In this document: positions 9,284 through 18,651 of the stretch, one piece after another
How the letters are laid out: each line of letters starts with the position of its first letter
How positions within the stretch are numbered: the stretch's first letter is position 1
NCBI RefSeq assembly: GCF_001545035.1
Contig: NZ_FCOJ02000035.1
Span: 16,142-80,141 of the forward strand
Length of the DNA stretch: 64,000 nt
Reading direction: 5' to 3'
Source of the DNA: Caballeronia glebae
Lineage (GTDB): Bacteria; Pseudomonadota; Gammaproteobacteria; Burkholderiales; Burkholderiaceae
Program-made: the position numbers and the translations under genes
Notes under the pieces: model-generated
The model's database searches: none
Told to the model about the DNA's origin: nothing
The model's input: only the letters and a program-made list of their open reading frames with translations

Positions 9284-9316
9284 ATTTCCTAAAGTATTTG
9301 AGTTTTATCGAGCGCG

Positions 9317-10201
9317 TCAGTTCTTCGCGTATAGCTTGATAATGCCGGAAAAGTCGAGCGCGCCGAGTCCTTGCTGGCTCATCGACTGATACAACTGTTG
9401 TGCCAGCGCGCCCATGAAAACCGGCTGCTTCGCGCCGCGCGCCGCATCCACGGCGAGGCCGAGATCCTTCAACATCAGATCCGCGCCGAATCCGCCCGAA
9501 TAACCGCGCGAAGCCGGCGCCGTTTCGACGATACCCGGATAGGGATTACACGTATCCGAACTCCAGCAACGCCCTGTCGAAGTATTCAGGATGCTCGCCA
9601 GCTTCGCCGGATCGATGCCGAGCGTTTCGCCGAGTTTCATCGCTTCGGCGACTCCGATCATGGAAATCCCTAGCAGCAGGTTATTGCAAATCTTCGCGAT
9701 CTGGCCGGTGCCGGTTTCGCCGCAGCGCACCATATTTTTTCCCATACCGGACAACACGGGACGCAAAGTTTCGAATAGCGCTTCGTCCGCGCCGACCATG
9801 AAGGTCAGCGTGCCCGCCTGCGCACCGACGACGCCGCCGGAAACGGGCGCATCCGCGAACGGATTGCCCTGCTTCGAAGCCGCTTCGCCGATGAACCTCG
9901 CGGTAGACGGATCGATCGTGCTGCTATCGACGAGCGGCACGCCCGCGGCGACCCCGGCGAGCACGCCGTCATCGCCCAGATAGACCGTCTTCACATGCTG
10001 CGCCGCGGGCAGCATGGTGATGACGACCTGCGCGCCTTCGACCGCCGCGCGCGGCGATGCGGCGAGCGTCGCGCCCGCCGCCTTCGCTGCGTCGAGCGCG
10101 GCGGGCACGAGATCGAACGCCGTCACCGCGTGACCCGCTTTCAGGAGATTGGCGGCCATCGGACCGCCCATGTGACCCAAGCCAATGAAGCCGATTTGCA
10201 T
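9317..10201 (-). CDS. mmsB: 3-hydroxyisobutyrate dehydrogenase MmsB
   Basis: 294-residue beta-hydroxyacid dehydrogenase that oxidises 3-hydroxyisobutyrate to methylmalonate semialdehyde with NAD in valine catabolism. The N-terminus GFIGLGHMGGPMA is the NAD loop, FADAPVSGGVVGA the substrate-binding block, and GQIAKICNN contains the catalytic lysine. ATG at 10201 has AGGAG upstream and sits 11 bases after the mmsA stop, so the two are one operon, with MmsB's product being the MmsA substrate. Confidence 0.95.
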   Translation of the reverse strand: MQIGFIGLGHMGGPMAANLLKAGHAVTAFDLVPAALDAAKAAGATLAASPRAAVEGAQVVITMLPAAQHVKTVYLGDDGVLAGVAAGVPLVDSSTIDPSTARFIGEAASKQGNPFADAPVSGGVVGAQAGTLTFMVGADEALFETLRPVLSGMGKNMVRCGETGTGQIAKICNNLLLGISMIGVAEAMKLGETLGIDPAKLASILNTSTGRCWSSDTCNPYPGIVETAPASRGYSGGFGADLMLKDLGLAVDAARGAKQPVFMGALAQQLYQSMSQQGLGALDFSGIIKLYAKN

Positions 10202-10212
10202 GAGAAATCTCC

Positions 10213-11745
10213 TCAACGAAGCGCGATGGTCGTGTTGACGCCGTCGTTCACCGTGGCGTCGTCGAACCAGCGCGCCGTGACCGTCTTCGTCTGCGTGTAG
10301 AACTGCACGACCTGTTTGCCGTACGGGCCGAGGTCGCCGAGCTTCGAGCCGCGCGAGCCGGTAAAGCTGAACGCGGGCACAGGCACCGGAATCGGAATGT
10401 TTATGCCGACCTGGCCGATATCGATCTCGCTCTGGAACTTGCGCGCCGCCGCGCCGCTTTGCGTGAAGAGACCGACGCCGTTGCCCATCGGATTGCGGTT
10501 GACGAGCGCGATGGCGTCGTCGAGCGTGTCGGCTTCCACCACGCAAAGCACCGGGCCGAAGATCTCCGTCTTGTAGATCGACATGTTGGTGTCGACGTTC
10601 GTGAAAATCGTCGGGCCGATGAAATTGCCGCTCTCGTAGCCCTTCACGTCGATATTGCGGCCATCGAGCGCGAGCGTCGCGCCCTCTTCCACGCCCTGGC
10701 CGATCAGCCCGAGAACGCGCTCCTTCGCCGCCTTCGACACGACCGGGCCGACATCCGTATTCGGCTCGGTGCCGCCATTGACCTTGAGGGTTTTCGCTTT
10801 CTCGACGAGTTCGGGCACCCAGTCCTTCGACGCCCCGACGAACACGGCCACCGACGTCGCCATGCAGCGCTGACCCGCCGCGCCGAAGCCCGCGCCCGCG
10901 AGCGCATTGAGCGTCTGCTCCTTGTTCGCGTCGGGCAGCACGACGGCGTGATTCTTCGCGCCCATCATCGATTGCACGCGTTTGCCGTGCTGGCTCGCGA
11001 GGTTGTAGACGTGCGTGCCGACGGCCGTCGAGCCGACGAACGAGATCGCCTTGATATCGGGATGCGTGCAGATCGCATCGACGACCTCCTTGCCGCCATG
11101 CACGACGTTCAGCACGCCGGCCGGCACGCCCGCTTCGAGTGCGAGTTCCACGAGTTCCATGGTCGAAAGCGGGTCCTGTTCCGACGGCTTCAGCACGAAG
11201 GTGTTGCCGCAGACGATGGCCATCGGGAACATCCATAGCGGGATCATCGCGGGAAAATTGAACGGCGTGATGCCCGCGCACACGCCGATGGGCTGGCGCA
11301 GCGTGTACGTGTCGACGCCGCCCGCGACGTTTTCCGAGAACTCGCCTTGCTGCAAGGTGCTGATCGAGCACGCATGCTCGACGACTTCAAGACCGCGGAA
11401 GATGTCGCCTTCGGCATCGGCGAGCGTCTTGCCCTGCTCGGCCGTCAAGGTCTGCGCGATGCGCTTCTGGTTCTGGCGCACGAGATCCTGGAACTTGAGC
11501 ATCAGGCGCATGCGCGCGCCGAGCGGCGTCGTGCGCCACGTCTGAAACGCCTTGTGCGCCGCGGCGACGGCGGCGTTCACTTCGTCCATCGTCGCAAACG
11601 GCACGCGGCCGACGACTTCCTGCGTCGCCGGATTGACGATGTCGCGCCACTCCGTCGTCTTCGAATCGACGAACTGACCGTCGATGAGCAGCTTGGCCGT
11701 GCGGACGGACGCACTTTGCGCCGGATGTTCAGCAGCGATATTCAC
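10213..11745 (-). CDS. mmsA: Methylmalonate-semialdehyde dehydrogenase (CoA-acylating) MmsA
   Basis: 510-residue aldehyde-dehydrogenase-family enzyme converting methylmalonate semialdehyde with CoA and NAD to propionyl-CoA, in valine and inositol breakdown. Catalytic Cys294 lies in GAAGQRCMATS and the oxyanion Asn163 in ITPFNFPAM; the cofactor site follows. The start codon is GTG at 11745 with AAGGAG six bases upstream. First gene of the mmsAB operon, divergent from a LysR regulator across 201 bp. Confidence 0.95.
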   Translation of the reverse strand: MNIAAEHPAQSASVRTAKLLIDGQFVDSKTTEWRDIVNPATQEVVGRVPFATMDEVNAAVAAAHKAFQTWRTTPLGARMRLMLKFQDLVRQNQKRIAQTLTAEQGKTLADAEGDIFRGLEVVEHACSISTLQQGEFSENVAGGVDTYTLRQPIGVCAGITPFNFPAMIPLWMFPMAIVCGNTFVLKPSEQDPLSTMELVELALEAGVPAGVLNVVHGGKEVVDAICTHPDIKAISFVGSTAVGTHVYNLASQHGKRVQSMMGAKNHAVVLPDANKEQTLNALAGAGFGAAGQRCMATSVAVFVGASKDWVPELVEKAKTLKVNGGTEPNTDVGPVVSKAAKERVLGLIGQGVEEGATLALDGRNIDVKGYESGNFIGPTIFTNVDTNMSIYKTEIFGPVLCVVEADTLDDAIALVNRNPMGNGVGLFTQSGAAARKFQSEIDIGQVGINIPIPVPVPAFSFTGSRGSKLGDLGPYGKQVVQFYTQTKTVTARWFDDATVNDGVNTTIALR

Positions 11746-11897
11746 GAGTCACTCCTTGATTGGAAAGTTGCCGATGCGGCGGATGGGATGGGAAGCGAAG
11801 ACGCGCGGCCGAAGCGCCGGTGCGGCGCCGTAGAGAAAGGCATGTCGTCTCCGTCTATAAGAATCGGCGTGCCGTGCCGCACGCTCGTTTCCTTGAG

Positions 11898-11930
11898 TAT
11901 AGTTATGCAAAAGTCCATCATGGCACTATA
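11898..11930. promoter_or_regulatory. Dyad in the mmsA/LysR divergent promoter
   Basis: Perfect inverted repeat TATAGT (11898-11903) ... ACTATA (11925-11930) separated by 21 bp, only 16 bases before the LysR start. The position suits an autoregulatory LysR site or overlapping -10 elements. No experimental basis. Confidence 0.35.
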
Positions 11931-11946
11931 AAAATACCCGATCGAT

Positions 11947-12921
11947 ATGCAAAAACACGCCATGCAAACCGGCAAGCTCGACCTGACCCGACTCAACTGG
12001 GACGATCTGCGATTCTTCCTCGAAGTTGCCCGCACCCAGCGCGCGAGCGGCGCGGCGAAGCGGCTGGGCGTCGATTACACGACCGTCGCACGGCGCGTGC
12101 GCGCGCTGGAAGACGCGCTCGGCACACTTCTGTTCGACAAGTCGCGCAGCGGCGGATTCATTCTGACCGCCGAGGGCCAGCGGCTGCTCGGTTATGTCGA
12201 TTCGATCGAGACGACGGTGCAATCCGCGACCGAACAGATCGCCAATACGGGACACGCGCTGTCCGGACACGTGCGGGTCGGATCGACGGAAGGCTTCGGC
12301 TGCTTCTTTCTCGCGCCGCAGCTCGCGCGCTTTCAGGACGCACATCCGAACATTTCCATCGATCTTTTGCCGGTGCCGCATTTCGTGAGCTTGTCGAAGC
12401 GCGAGGCGGATATCGCGGTGACGCTAGAGCGCCCCGAGCAAGGCCAGTATGTCTACACGAAGCTGTGCGAATACCGGCTCAAGCTCTACGCGACCGCCGA
12501 ATATCTCGACGCGCACGGACCGATTCGCACGAGCGACGATCTGCGCCATCATCGCTTTGCAAGCTATATCGACGATCTCGCGTTCAGCTACGAATTGCTG
12601 TATCTCGAACGCGCGGTGCCGGGCGCGGTGTCGCGCTGGCGCAGCACGAGTGCGATCGCGCAATACTTCGCCGCGCTGCAGGGCCGCGCGCTCGCGATCC
12701 TGCCGTGCTTCATGACCTCGGCCGATCCGCGCTTCGTGCCCGTATTGCCCGACGAAATCGTCGTGACGCGCGCCTTCTATCTGTCCTGCCGCGAGGACTT
12801 GCGCAAGTTGAAGCGCATCACGGCCGTGTGGGACTATCTGCGCGCGGCGGCCGAAGCGAATCGCGCCTTCCTGATGGGCGACGGCTCGCAAATGGCCTGG
12901 GTCGATATCAAGTCATCCTGA
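11947..12921 (+). CDS. LysR-family transcriptional regulator (probable mmsAB regulator)
   Basis: 324-residue LysR-type regulator. The N-terminal winged helix-turn-helix spans about residues 17-75 (LDLTRLNWDDLRFFLEVART ... AAKRLGVDYTTVARRVRALE); the remaining two-thirds is the periplasmic-binding-protein-like effector domain. An ATG at 11962 (MQTGKLDL) is an equally good start. It is transcribed away from mmsA, the usual arrangement for a LysR gene and its target, so control of valine catabolism is the likely role; the inducer is not evident. Confidence 0.88.
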   Translation: MQKHAMQTGKLDLTRLNWDDLRFFLEVARTQRASGAAKRLGVDYTTVARRVRALEDALGTLLFDKSRSGGFILTAEGQRLLGYVDSIETTVQSATEQIANTGHALSGHVRVGSTEGFGCFFLAPQLARFQDAHPNISIDLLPVPHFVSLSKREADIAVTLERPEQGQYVYTKLCEYRLKLYATAEYLDAHGPIRTSDDLRHHRFASYIDDLAFSYELLYLERAVPGAVSRWRSTSAIAQYFAALQGRALAILPCFMTSADPRFVPVLPDEIVVTRAFYLSCREDLRKLKRITAVWDYLRAAAEANRAFLMGDGSQMAWVDIKSS

Positions 12922-13243
12922 TTGCGCGGACGTCACAATTCTTGACTCGCCAGATCGTGGAATTTTGCTTCGATATCCTGCTGAAACGTCACTCGCATGT
13001 GGACGTGCGCAAGCTCGCACCATGTCTGCGTCACCGGCGATGTCACCGTCTCATTTCGTCGAACTCGAGTCCACCGCGCGTGCTGGGCAACTTGCACGCT
13101 CGCCACTCGCTGGCAACCCGGCGCATGTCCAGCTAAGATTCGGTGGATGAAGGCCACGCGCTCGCGCCCTTAGCGAATCACGCGACTTCGAGCGCCCATC
13201 GACGCGTGGCCGGTGACATCGAAATAACTATAAAGGGCGCCCC
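12922..13243 (+). other. Intergenic region before corA
   Basis: 322 bp with no supported gene. The only clear element is an AAAGGG ribosome-binding site just before the corA ATG. No hairpin with a U-tract marks the end of the LysR transcript. Confidence 0.4.
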
Positions 13244-14221
13244 ATGCTGGTCAATTGCGCGGCTTATCAAAATGGCCGAAAGCTCGCGGATGTCGAGATC
13301 GACGATATCAACGCCTACCGCGATCTGCCCGACTCTTTCATTTGGGTTGCACTGAAGGAACCCGGTCCCGGCGAACTCGCGCACATGACGCAGCAGTTCG
13401 GCCTGCATGAACTGGCGGTCGAAGACGCACAACACGGTCATCAGCGGCCGAAGATCGAGGAATACGGCGATTCGCTGTTCGCGGTCTTTCATACGGTCGA
13501 GTTCGATGAAGAAGGCGAAGTCCTCGTCGGCGAGATGAACGTGTTCGTCGGCACGAACTACGTGCTTTCGGTGCGCAACCGCACGACGCAGGGCTTTCAG
13601 GAAGTGCGCAAGCGCTGCGAGCGCGAGCCGCATCTGCTCAAGCACGGTCCGGCGTTCGTGATGTACGCGCTGCTCGATGCGGTCGTCGATCGATACTTTC
13701 CCGTGCTCGAAACGCTCGGCGCGGAAGTCGACGAGGTGGAAGAACGCATCTTCGAGCAGAAAGGTTCGGTGGAATCGCGCGAGATCATCGAGGATCTATA
13801 CTCGCTCAAGCGCCGCATGACGATCCTGCAACACCACACCGCGCCGCTGCTCGAAGCCGTCAGCAAACTGTATGGTGGGCGCTCGCCCGGCGTATGCTCC
13901 GGCATGCAGGAATATTTCCGCGACGTGTACGATCATTTGCTGCGCATCGTGAAGACCATCGAAGGACGGCGCGAAATGATCGTCACGGCGATCCAGGTGA
14001 ATCTCGGCCTGATCGCGCTCGCGGAGAGCGAAGTGACCAAGCGCCTCGGCTCGTTCGCCGCGCTCTTCGCCGTGCCGACCATGATCGCCGGCATCTACGG
14101 GATGAATTTCAAGTCGATTCCGGAGCTGGACTGGGTCTACGGCTATCCGACCTGTCTCGCGGTCATGCTGATCGTCGACGTCGCGCTCTACTGGCGCTTC
14201 AAGAAAGCCGGCTGGCTGTAG
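13244..14221 (+). CDS. corA: Magnesium/cobalt transporter CorA
   Basis: 325-residue CorA channel for Mg2+ (and Co2+/Ni2+) uptake in the inner membrane. A long cytoplasmic N-terminal domain is followed by two C-terminal transmembrane helices; the pore signature YGMNF is at 285-289, right after the first helix, and the second helix (CLAVMLIVDVALYW) ends in a basic tail. Length and topology are standard. It is a single gene with ATG preceded by AAAGGG. Confidence 0.95.
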   Translation: MLVNCAAYQNGRKLADVEIDDINAYRDLPDSFIWVALKEPGPGELAHMTQQFGLHELAVEDAQHGHQRPKIEEYGDSLFAVFHTVEFDEEGEVLVGEMNVFVGTNYVLSVRNRTTQGFQEVRKRCEREPHLLKHGPAFVMYALLDAVVDRYFPVLETLGAEVDEVEERIFEQKGSVESREIIEDLYSLKRRMTILQHHTAPLLEAVSKLYGGRSPGVCSGMQEYFRDVYDHLLRIVKTIEGRREMIVTAIQVNLGLIALAESEVTKRLGSFAALFAVPTMIAGIYGMNFKSIPELDWVYGYPTCLAVMLIVDVALYWRFKKAGWL

Positions 14222-14697
14222 TGCAACAGTTCCTTGCAAGAACCTGAAGGCGAAATTCATTGTCTAATCAAGCGATTTGCGAGAGAATATCGTCCGGCCT
14301 TGCAAAATCGGCTTATCGACCGCACATGACGTAAGCGCACCGCAGAAGCGCTCACTTCCGCAGCACACGTTGCTTTTCCGTTTCACCCGCACGTCGGCTC
14401 CGCTGTCCGCCGATGTCGCCGTCCCGGTCATGCCGGCCGCGGCGCGCCGCCTCCGCGGTTCGCCCTTTTGTCCGGCCTATGCCGTCAAGCTCACGACGAG
14501 CCTGAATTTGAGACGCGGCGCGCTCCGATTGCACGTTCGATCGTGCATGGAGGTGCCAGGCCACGCTTTGCATCGCCTCTTACGATTCGTAGCGACGACG
14601 CTTTCCGGCAGCGGCGCTTAACGGATCATTGGCGCAAATGCGCGTTTTTCGGACGATGCGCGGCAGCACCCACTACAACTCATCACAGGAGCCGCAT
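14222..14697 (+). other. Intergenic region between corA and infA
   Basis: 476 bp that I read as non-coding: overlapping short frames on both strands lack SD sites and have no recognisable product. It must contain the infA promoter and probably a long leader, which fits regulated expression of this IF-1 copy. No convincing -35/-10 pair was seen. Confidence 0.4.
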
Positions 14698-14964
14698 ATG
14701 GCGAAAGAAGAACTACTCGAACTCGACGGTATCGTTGACGAAGTGCTTCCCGACAGCCGCTATCGCGTCACGCTGGACAACGGCGTCGTCGTGGGCGCTT
14801 ACGCCTCGGGCCGCATGCGCAAGAATCACATCCGTATTCTGGCCGGCGACCGCGTAACGCTGGAACTGTCGGTGTACGACCTGACCAAGGGCCGCATCAA
14901 CTTCCGTCACAAAGACGAGCGTGCCGGCACCGGCGGCCCGCGCGCGCCGATGCGCCGTCGTTGA
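14698..14964 (+). CDS. infA: Translation initiation factor IF-1 (88-residue paralogue)
   Basis: 88-residue S1/OB-fold IF-1, which binds the 30S A-site during initiation. The sequence MAKEELLELDGIVDEVLPDS starts the beta barrel, NGVVVGAYASGRMRKNHIRI and the closing Y-D-L-T-K-G-R-I are typical. AGGAG lies upstream of the ATG at 14698. The C-terminus is longer than the usual 72 residues, with a basic, glycine/proline-rich tail (ERAGTGGPRAPMRRR). Its isolation from ribosomal-protein genes marks it as the second infA copy found in Burkholderia-type genomes. Confidence 0.93.
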   Translation: MAKEELLELDGIVDEVLPDSRYRVTLDNGVVVGAYASGRMRKNHIRILAGDRVTLELSVYDLTKGRINFRHKDERAGTGGPRAPMRRR

Positions 14965-15114
14965 TTTTCGGCCGTTTCATCTGAATCATCCGCAACGAGC
15001 GTGAGCCTGATCCGCAGCGCACGCTTTTGACCAACGCGCGGATCGCCCCCTGCTTCGACGCGGCCGCATGCCTGTTTGCACCGGCCGCGCCACGCGTCGA
15101 CGCCTCTTCCCCTT

Positions 15115-16011
15115 TCAGCCTCCCGCCGCACCGCGCGCCGCAAGCAGCGCGTCGATGCCGATCGCGAAGCCGTCCTCGTCGTTGCTCTTCGAGACCAGGC
15201 TCGCGTGACGCTGCACGGTGTCGGATGCCTGCCCCATCGCGATCGAAACGCCCGCGATCTCGAACATCGCCACATCGTTGCCCATGTCGCCGAGCACAGC
15301 CACGCGCTCAAGCGGTACGCCCGCGAGTTGCGCGAGCTCGCGCACCGCGGTGCCCTTGTTGGCTTCGAGGCTCGTGATATCGAGATAATAGGTTTGCGAG
15401 CGCGCCGCGTGTCCACGGCCTTCCAGTTGCTTCTGCACGCTGCTTTCAACACGCGCGAGCAGCGCCGTATCTGCGGTCGAACCGACAATCTTGTCGACCG
15501 CGTCGAGATCGAGGTCGTCGAAACGCGTGACGCACACGCCTTCGTAGCCGACCGTGCGCGTCTCTAGCGCCACGTAGGCGCCTTCGGGATGGGTCAGATA
15601 CCACGCGTCGTCGATGAACACCCACGCGTCGACCTTCGCGGCGGCGAGCGCTTCGAGCGACGTCTGCACGACGTCGCGCGGCAGTTTGTGCGACGACAGC
15701 ACTTCCCACGTGCCAGGCTTAACCAGACTGCCGCCGTTGTACGACGCGTAAGGCATGTCGACGCCCAGCGCCTCGACGATATGCCGCATGCCCTTGCCCG
15801 GCCGGCTGCTCGCCACGGTAAAACGCACGCCGGCCTCCTTCAGACGGCGCACGGCGTCGACCGCTGGCTCGCCCAGAGCCTTGTCGGTATAGAGCAGCGT
15901 GCCGTCGCAATCGGTGACGACGAGTTCCACTTTCGCGAGCGCTTCGTAGGCGGCGTCGTCGTCATCGCCGTCGCTCGCGCCGTGAAGACCGAATCTGCCG
16001 ATGCCGTTCAT
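15115..16011 (-). CDS. HAD-superfamily (Cof-type) sugar phosphatase
   Basis: 298-residue HAD phosphatase. Motif I is VVTDCDGTLL with nucleophile Asp34 and Asp36; FTVASSRPGKGM is motif II; AVLGDMGNDVAMFEIAG (motif IV) holds the Mg-binding aspartates. The large Cof-type cap between motifs II and III indicates action on sugar phosphates or related metabolites. Its ATG overlaps the glucokinase stop by one base (TGATG), so it is the last gene of the zwf - glucokinase - HAD operon and may relieve sugar-phosphate stress. An acidic run (GDDDDAAYE) precedes the domain. Confidence 0.85.
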   Translation of the reverse strand: MNGIGRFGLHGASDGDDDDAAYEALAKVELVVTDCDGTLLYTDKALGEPAVDAVRRLKEAGVRFTVASSRPGKGMRHIVEALGVDMPYASYNGGSLVKPGTWEVLSSHKLPRDVVQTSLEALAAAKVDAWVFIDDAWYLTHPEGAYVALETRTVGYEGVCVTRFDDLDLDAVDKIVGSTADTALLARVESSVQKQLEGRGHAARSQTYYLDITSLEANKGTAVRELAQLAGVPLERVAVLGDMGNDVAMFEIAGVSIAMGQASDTVQRHASLVSKSNDEDGFAIGIDALLAARGAAGG

Positions 16012-16832
16012 CAGTGCGCTCCTTCACGCTGATTGAAGTGCGGCAACTGGCGCGTCTCGCGCACCGAGCGCGGATGCCACAGTTGCGCGCCGCCTTCAAT
16101 GCCCGCCGCGTTCGACACGATCGCGACGTTATCCGGCAGCTTGAACTTGATGTTCGCCGCATTGCCGCCGCCGATCCAGAGCTTGTCGTAATTCACGAGC
16201 GTCGCCAGGATGCCGATGATCTTCTCCACGCGCCGGTTCCAGCGCTTCTTGCCCGCCTTCTCAAACGCCGCGTTGCCGATGTACTCGTCGTAAGTCTTGT
16301 CCTTCGCGACCGGATGATGCGCGAGCTCCAGATGCGGCATCAGCTCGCCATCGCGAAAGAGCGCGGTGCCCGCGCCCGTGCCGAGCGTCAGCACCAGCTC
16401 GATACCGCGCCCTTCGATTGCCGCGAGCCCTTGCATCTCGGCGTCGTTGATCATGCGCGCGGGCACGTTGCCGAGCCGCTCGGAAATCAGCTGGGCGAGC
16501 GGCACGCCGCGCCAGGCGGGCGTGCCGAGATTCGGTGCGGTCAGCACGATGTTGTCGCGCACGACGCCGGGAAAGCCGATGGAAATGTGCGTCGGCGGTT
16601 CGGCGACGATCGGCGCAATCAGTTTGATGATCGCCTCGACGACCACGTCGGGCTTCGACGGATGCGGCGTCGCCACGCGCACGCGATCGCTCTTCATCTC
16701 TCCGTCCTCCGAGATGATGGCCGCCTTCAATCCGGTCCCGCCGATATCGATCGCGAGAATGCGGTCCGCCTTGATCGCGAGTTTGTCCGCCGAGACATGG
16801 GTCTTCTGTTTGGCTCTTGATTCTGTGCTCAC
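16011..16832 (-). CDS. ROK-family glucokinase, polyphosphate-glucokinase-like
   Basis: About 273-residue ROK kinase, expected to phosphorylate glucose to glucose 6-phosphate with polyphosphate and/or ATP. The N-terminal phosphate loop is ILAIDIGGTGLKAAI, HISIGFPGVV and LTLGTGAGTALF are the other ROK blocks; the typical bacterial repressor HTH is absent. I choose GTG at 16832 because AAAAGGA sits eight bases before it, whereas the longer ATG at 16856 lies within a 12-nt tandem repeat and has no SD. It feeds zwf directly upstream in the operon. Confidence 0.85.
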   Translation of the reverse strand: MSTESRAKQKTHVSADKLAIKADRILAIDIGGTGLKAAIISEDGEMKSDRVRVATPHPSKPDVVVEAIIKLIAPIVAEPPTHISIGFPGVVRDNIVLTAPNLGTPAWRGVPLAQLISERLGNVPARMINDAEMQGLAAIEGRGIELVLTLGTGAGTALFRDGELMPHLELAHHPVAKDKTYDEYIGNAAFEKAGKKRWNRRVEKIIGILATLVNYDKLWIGGGNAANIKFKLPDNVAIVSNAAGIEGGAQLWHPRSVRETRQLPHFNQREGAH

Positions 16833-16847
16833 GCTCGTTGTCCTTTT

Positions 16848-16889
16848 GGTTGGCATTGTGGTTGGCGTTGCGGTTGGCGTTGCGGTTGC
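16848..16889. repeat. 12-nt tandem repeat between zwf and glucokinase gene
   Basis: About 3.5 copies of GGTTGGCGTTGC (first copy GGTTGGCATTGT), lying in the 63-bp space between the zwf stop and the GTG start of the glucokinase gene. The array is prone to slippage and could change spacing in the polycistronic mRNA. Confidence 0.8.
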
Positions 16890-16895
16890 ATGGGT

Positions 16896-18443
16896 TCAGT
16901 CCTTCTTGTGCGCGTCGGTCAGCGGGCGCCACGCGCGGCCGTCCTCCGCAAGCAGCCGGTCCGCTTCCGCCGGTCCCGCGCTGCCCGCCGCATAGCCGCG
17001 CACGGGCAGCGGGCTGTCCGGATGCAGCACGCGATCCACCGCCGCCCACGCCGTCTCGATGCTGTCCGCGCGCTGGAAAAGCGTGGCGTCGCCGAGCATG
17101 CAGTCGTAAAGCAGCGTCTCATAGCCGACGTTCGCGCGCTCCGCGAAGAAATCGGCGTAATTGAACGCCGAGCGCACCTTGCCGATCTGCATCAGCGGAC
17201 CCGGCACCTTCACGTTGAAGTCGAAGGACGTGCCGTGCGCCGGATCGATGCGCAGCGTGAACACGTTCGGCGTGAGCGCATCGACGGGCGTATCGCGGAA
17301 CATCAGAAACGGCACCGCTTTCAATTGCACCGTGATCTCCGTGCGCCGCTCGGAAAGACGCTTGCCCGTGCGCAGATAGAACGGCACGCCCGCCCAGCGC
17401 CAGTTATCCACATACACGCGCGCCGCCGCGTAGGTTTCGGTGCGGCTGTCCTTCGCGACGCCCGGCTCTTCCTTGTAGCCCTGCCCGGCGGGACCGGCTT
17501 CGTACTGGCCGAGCACGACATCGTCCGCCGTGAGCGGGCGGATCGCATCGAAGACTTCGGCTTTTCTGTCGCGCACGGCTTCGGCATCGAAGGAATTGGG
17601 CGGCTCCATCGCGACCATGCCGAGCAACTGGAACAGATGGTTCGGCAGCATGTCGCGAAACGCGCCCGTCTGCTCGTAAAACGCGCCGCGCGCTTCCACG
17701 CCGATCGTCTCCGCCGCCGTGATCTGCACGTTGTCGATATATTCGCGCCGCCAGATGGGCTCGAACATCGCGTTGGCGAAGCGCACGGCCAGAATGCTCT
17801 GCACGGTATCCTTGCCGAGAAAATGGTCGATGCGATAGACCTGCGACTCGCCCGCGTACTTCTGGATGCAGCGGTTGAGTGCCTGTGCCGACGCCAGATC
17901 GCTGCCAAACGGCTTCTCGATGACGAGCCGTCTGAAATTGCCGTCCTTCTCTTCGAGCATTCCGGCCGCGCCGAGATGCTCAATGATCGGCTGGAAAAAG
18001 CGCGCGCCGACCGCGAGATAGAACATGACATTGCCCGACTTCGCCTTCGCGAGCCGCGCCTTGAGCCGCGCGAAGGTTTCGTCTTCCTCGAACTCGCCGG
18101 GGAAATATTCGAGCCGTCCGACGACCCAGTTCCACGCGTCCTCGTTCAACTGCGACGTATGGAACGTCGCGGCCTTGTCGGCGGCGAACGTGCGCAGCGA
18201 CTGCGTAAGTTCGTCGCGCCATTCGGACGTCTCGCGCTCGCCGTGATTCACGCCGATGATTTCCATGCCGTCGTCGAGCAGCTTGTCGGCGGACAGGTTA
18301 TAGAGCGACGGCATCAACAACCGCTTGGTGAGATCGCCGCCCGCTCCGAAAATCACGAGCGTGCATGGCGGCGCGGGATGCTTGCCGGCGCATGTCGCGC
18401 TCACCGGGTTCGCGGGATTTGCTTTGTTCGATTCTTGCGGCAT
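16896..18443 (-). CDS. zwf: Glucose-6-phosphate 1-dehydrogenase Zwf
   Basis: 515-residue NADP-dependent enzyme converting glucose 6-phosphate to 6-phosphogluconolactone, entry to the Entner-Doudoroff and pentose-phosphate routes. Cofactor loop IFGAGGDLTKR at 31-41, substrate-binding RIDHFLGK at 204-211 with the catalytic histidine. The N-terminal 25 residues are a loose extension. It heads the operon with glucokinase and HAD phosphatase, so phosphorylation and oxidation of glucose are co-ordinated. Divergent from the arylamine acetyltransferase gene. Confidence 0.96.
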   Translation of the reverse strand: MPQESNKANPANPVSATCAGKHPAPPCTLVIFGAGGDLTKRLLMPSLYNLSADKLLDDGMEIIGVNHGERETSEWRDELTQSLRTFAADKAATFHTSQLNEDAWNWVVGRLEYFPGEFEEDETFARLKARLAKAKSGNVMFYLAVGARFFQPIIEHLGAAGMLEEKDGNFRRLVIEKPFGSDLASAQALNRCIQKYAGESQVYRIDHFLGKDTVQSILAVRFANAMFEPIWRREYIDNVQITAAETIGVEARGAFYEQTGAFRDMLPNHLFQLLGMVAMEPPNSFDAEAVRDRKAEVFDAIRPLTADDVVLGQYEAGPAGQGYKEEPGVAKDSRTETYAAARVYVDNWRWAGVPFYLRTGKRLSERRTEITVQLKAVPFLMFRDTPVDALTPNVFTLRIDPAHGTSFDFNVKVPGPLMQIGKVRSAFNYADFFAERANVGYETLLYDCMLGDATLFQRADSIETAWAAVDRVLHPDSPLPVRGYAAGSAGPAEADRLLAEDGRAWRPLTDAHKKD

Positions 18444-18651
18444 GGCTTATCGCCCCTTGTCATTTGCACTTGAACATAGAAAGACCTTAATCGATGCGGC
18501 ACAGTTCATTCGGACAGTACCGTGCCAGCTTGCGCGACGATTAACGTATGCAGTTTGTAATTTTTAACCTTTCGTGTCGTAAAATATGCGCGCCTGGCGA
18601 CAGCGCTCGCGGACATTGCGAAATCGAAGCTTTACGAAGCCTGAACTCCAC

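Noticed and set aside
9317..11371. 684-codon frame fused in front of mmsB
   Set aside because: Its first half is the shifted reading of mmsA; MmsB starts at its own SD-led ATG at 10201.
16848..16889. Short tandem repeat as a CRISPR array
   Set aside because: Units are 12 bp and contiguous, without spacers; no cas genes in the window.
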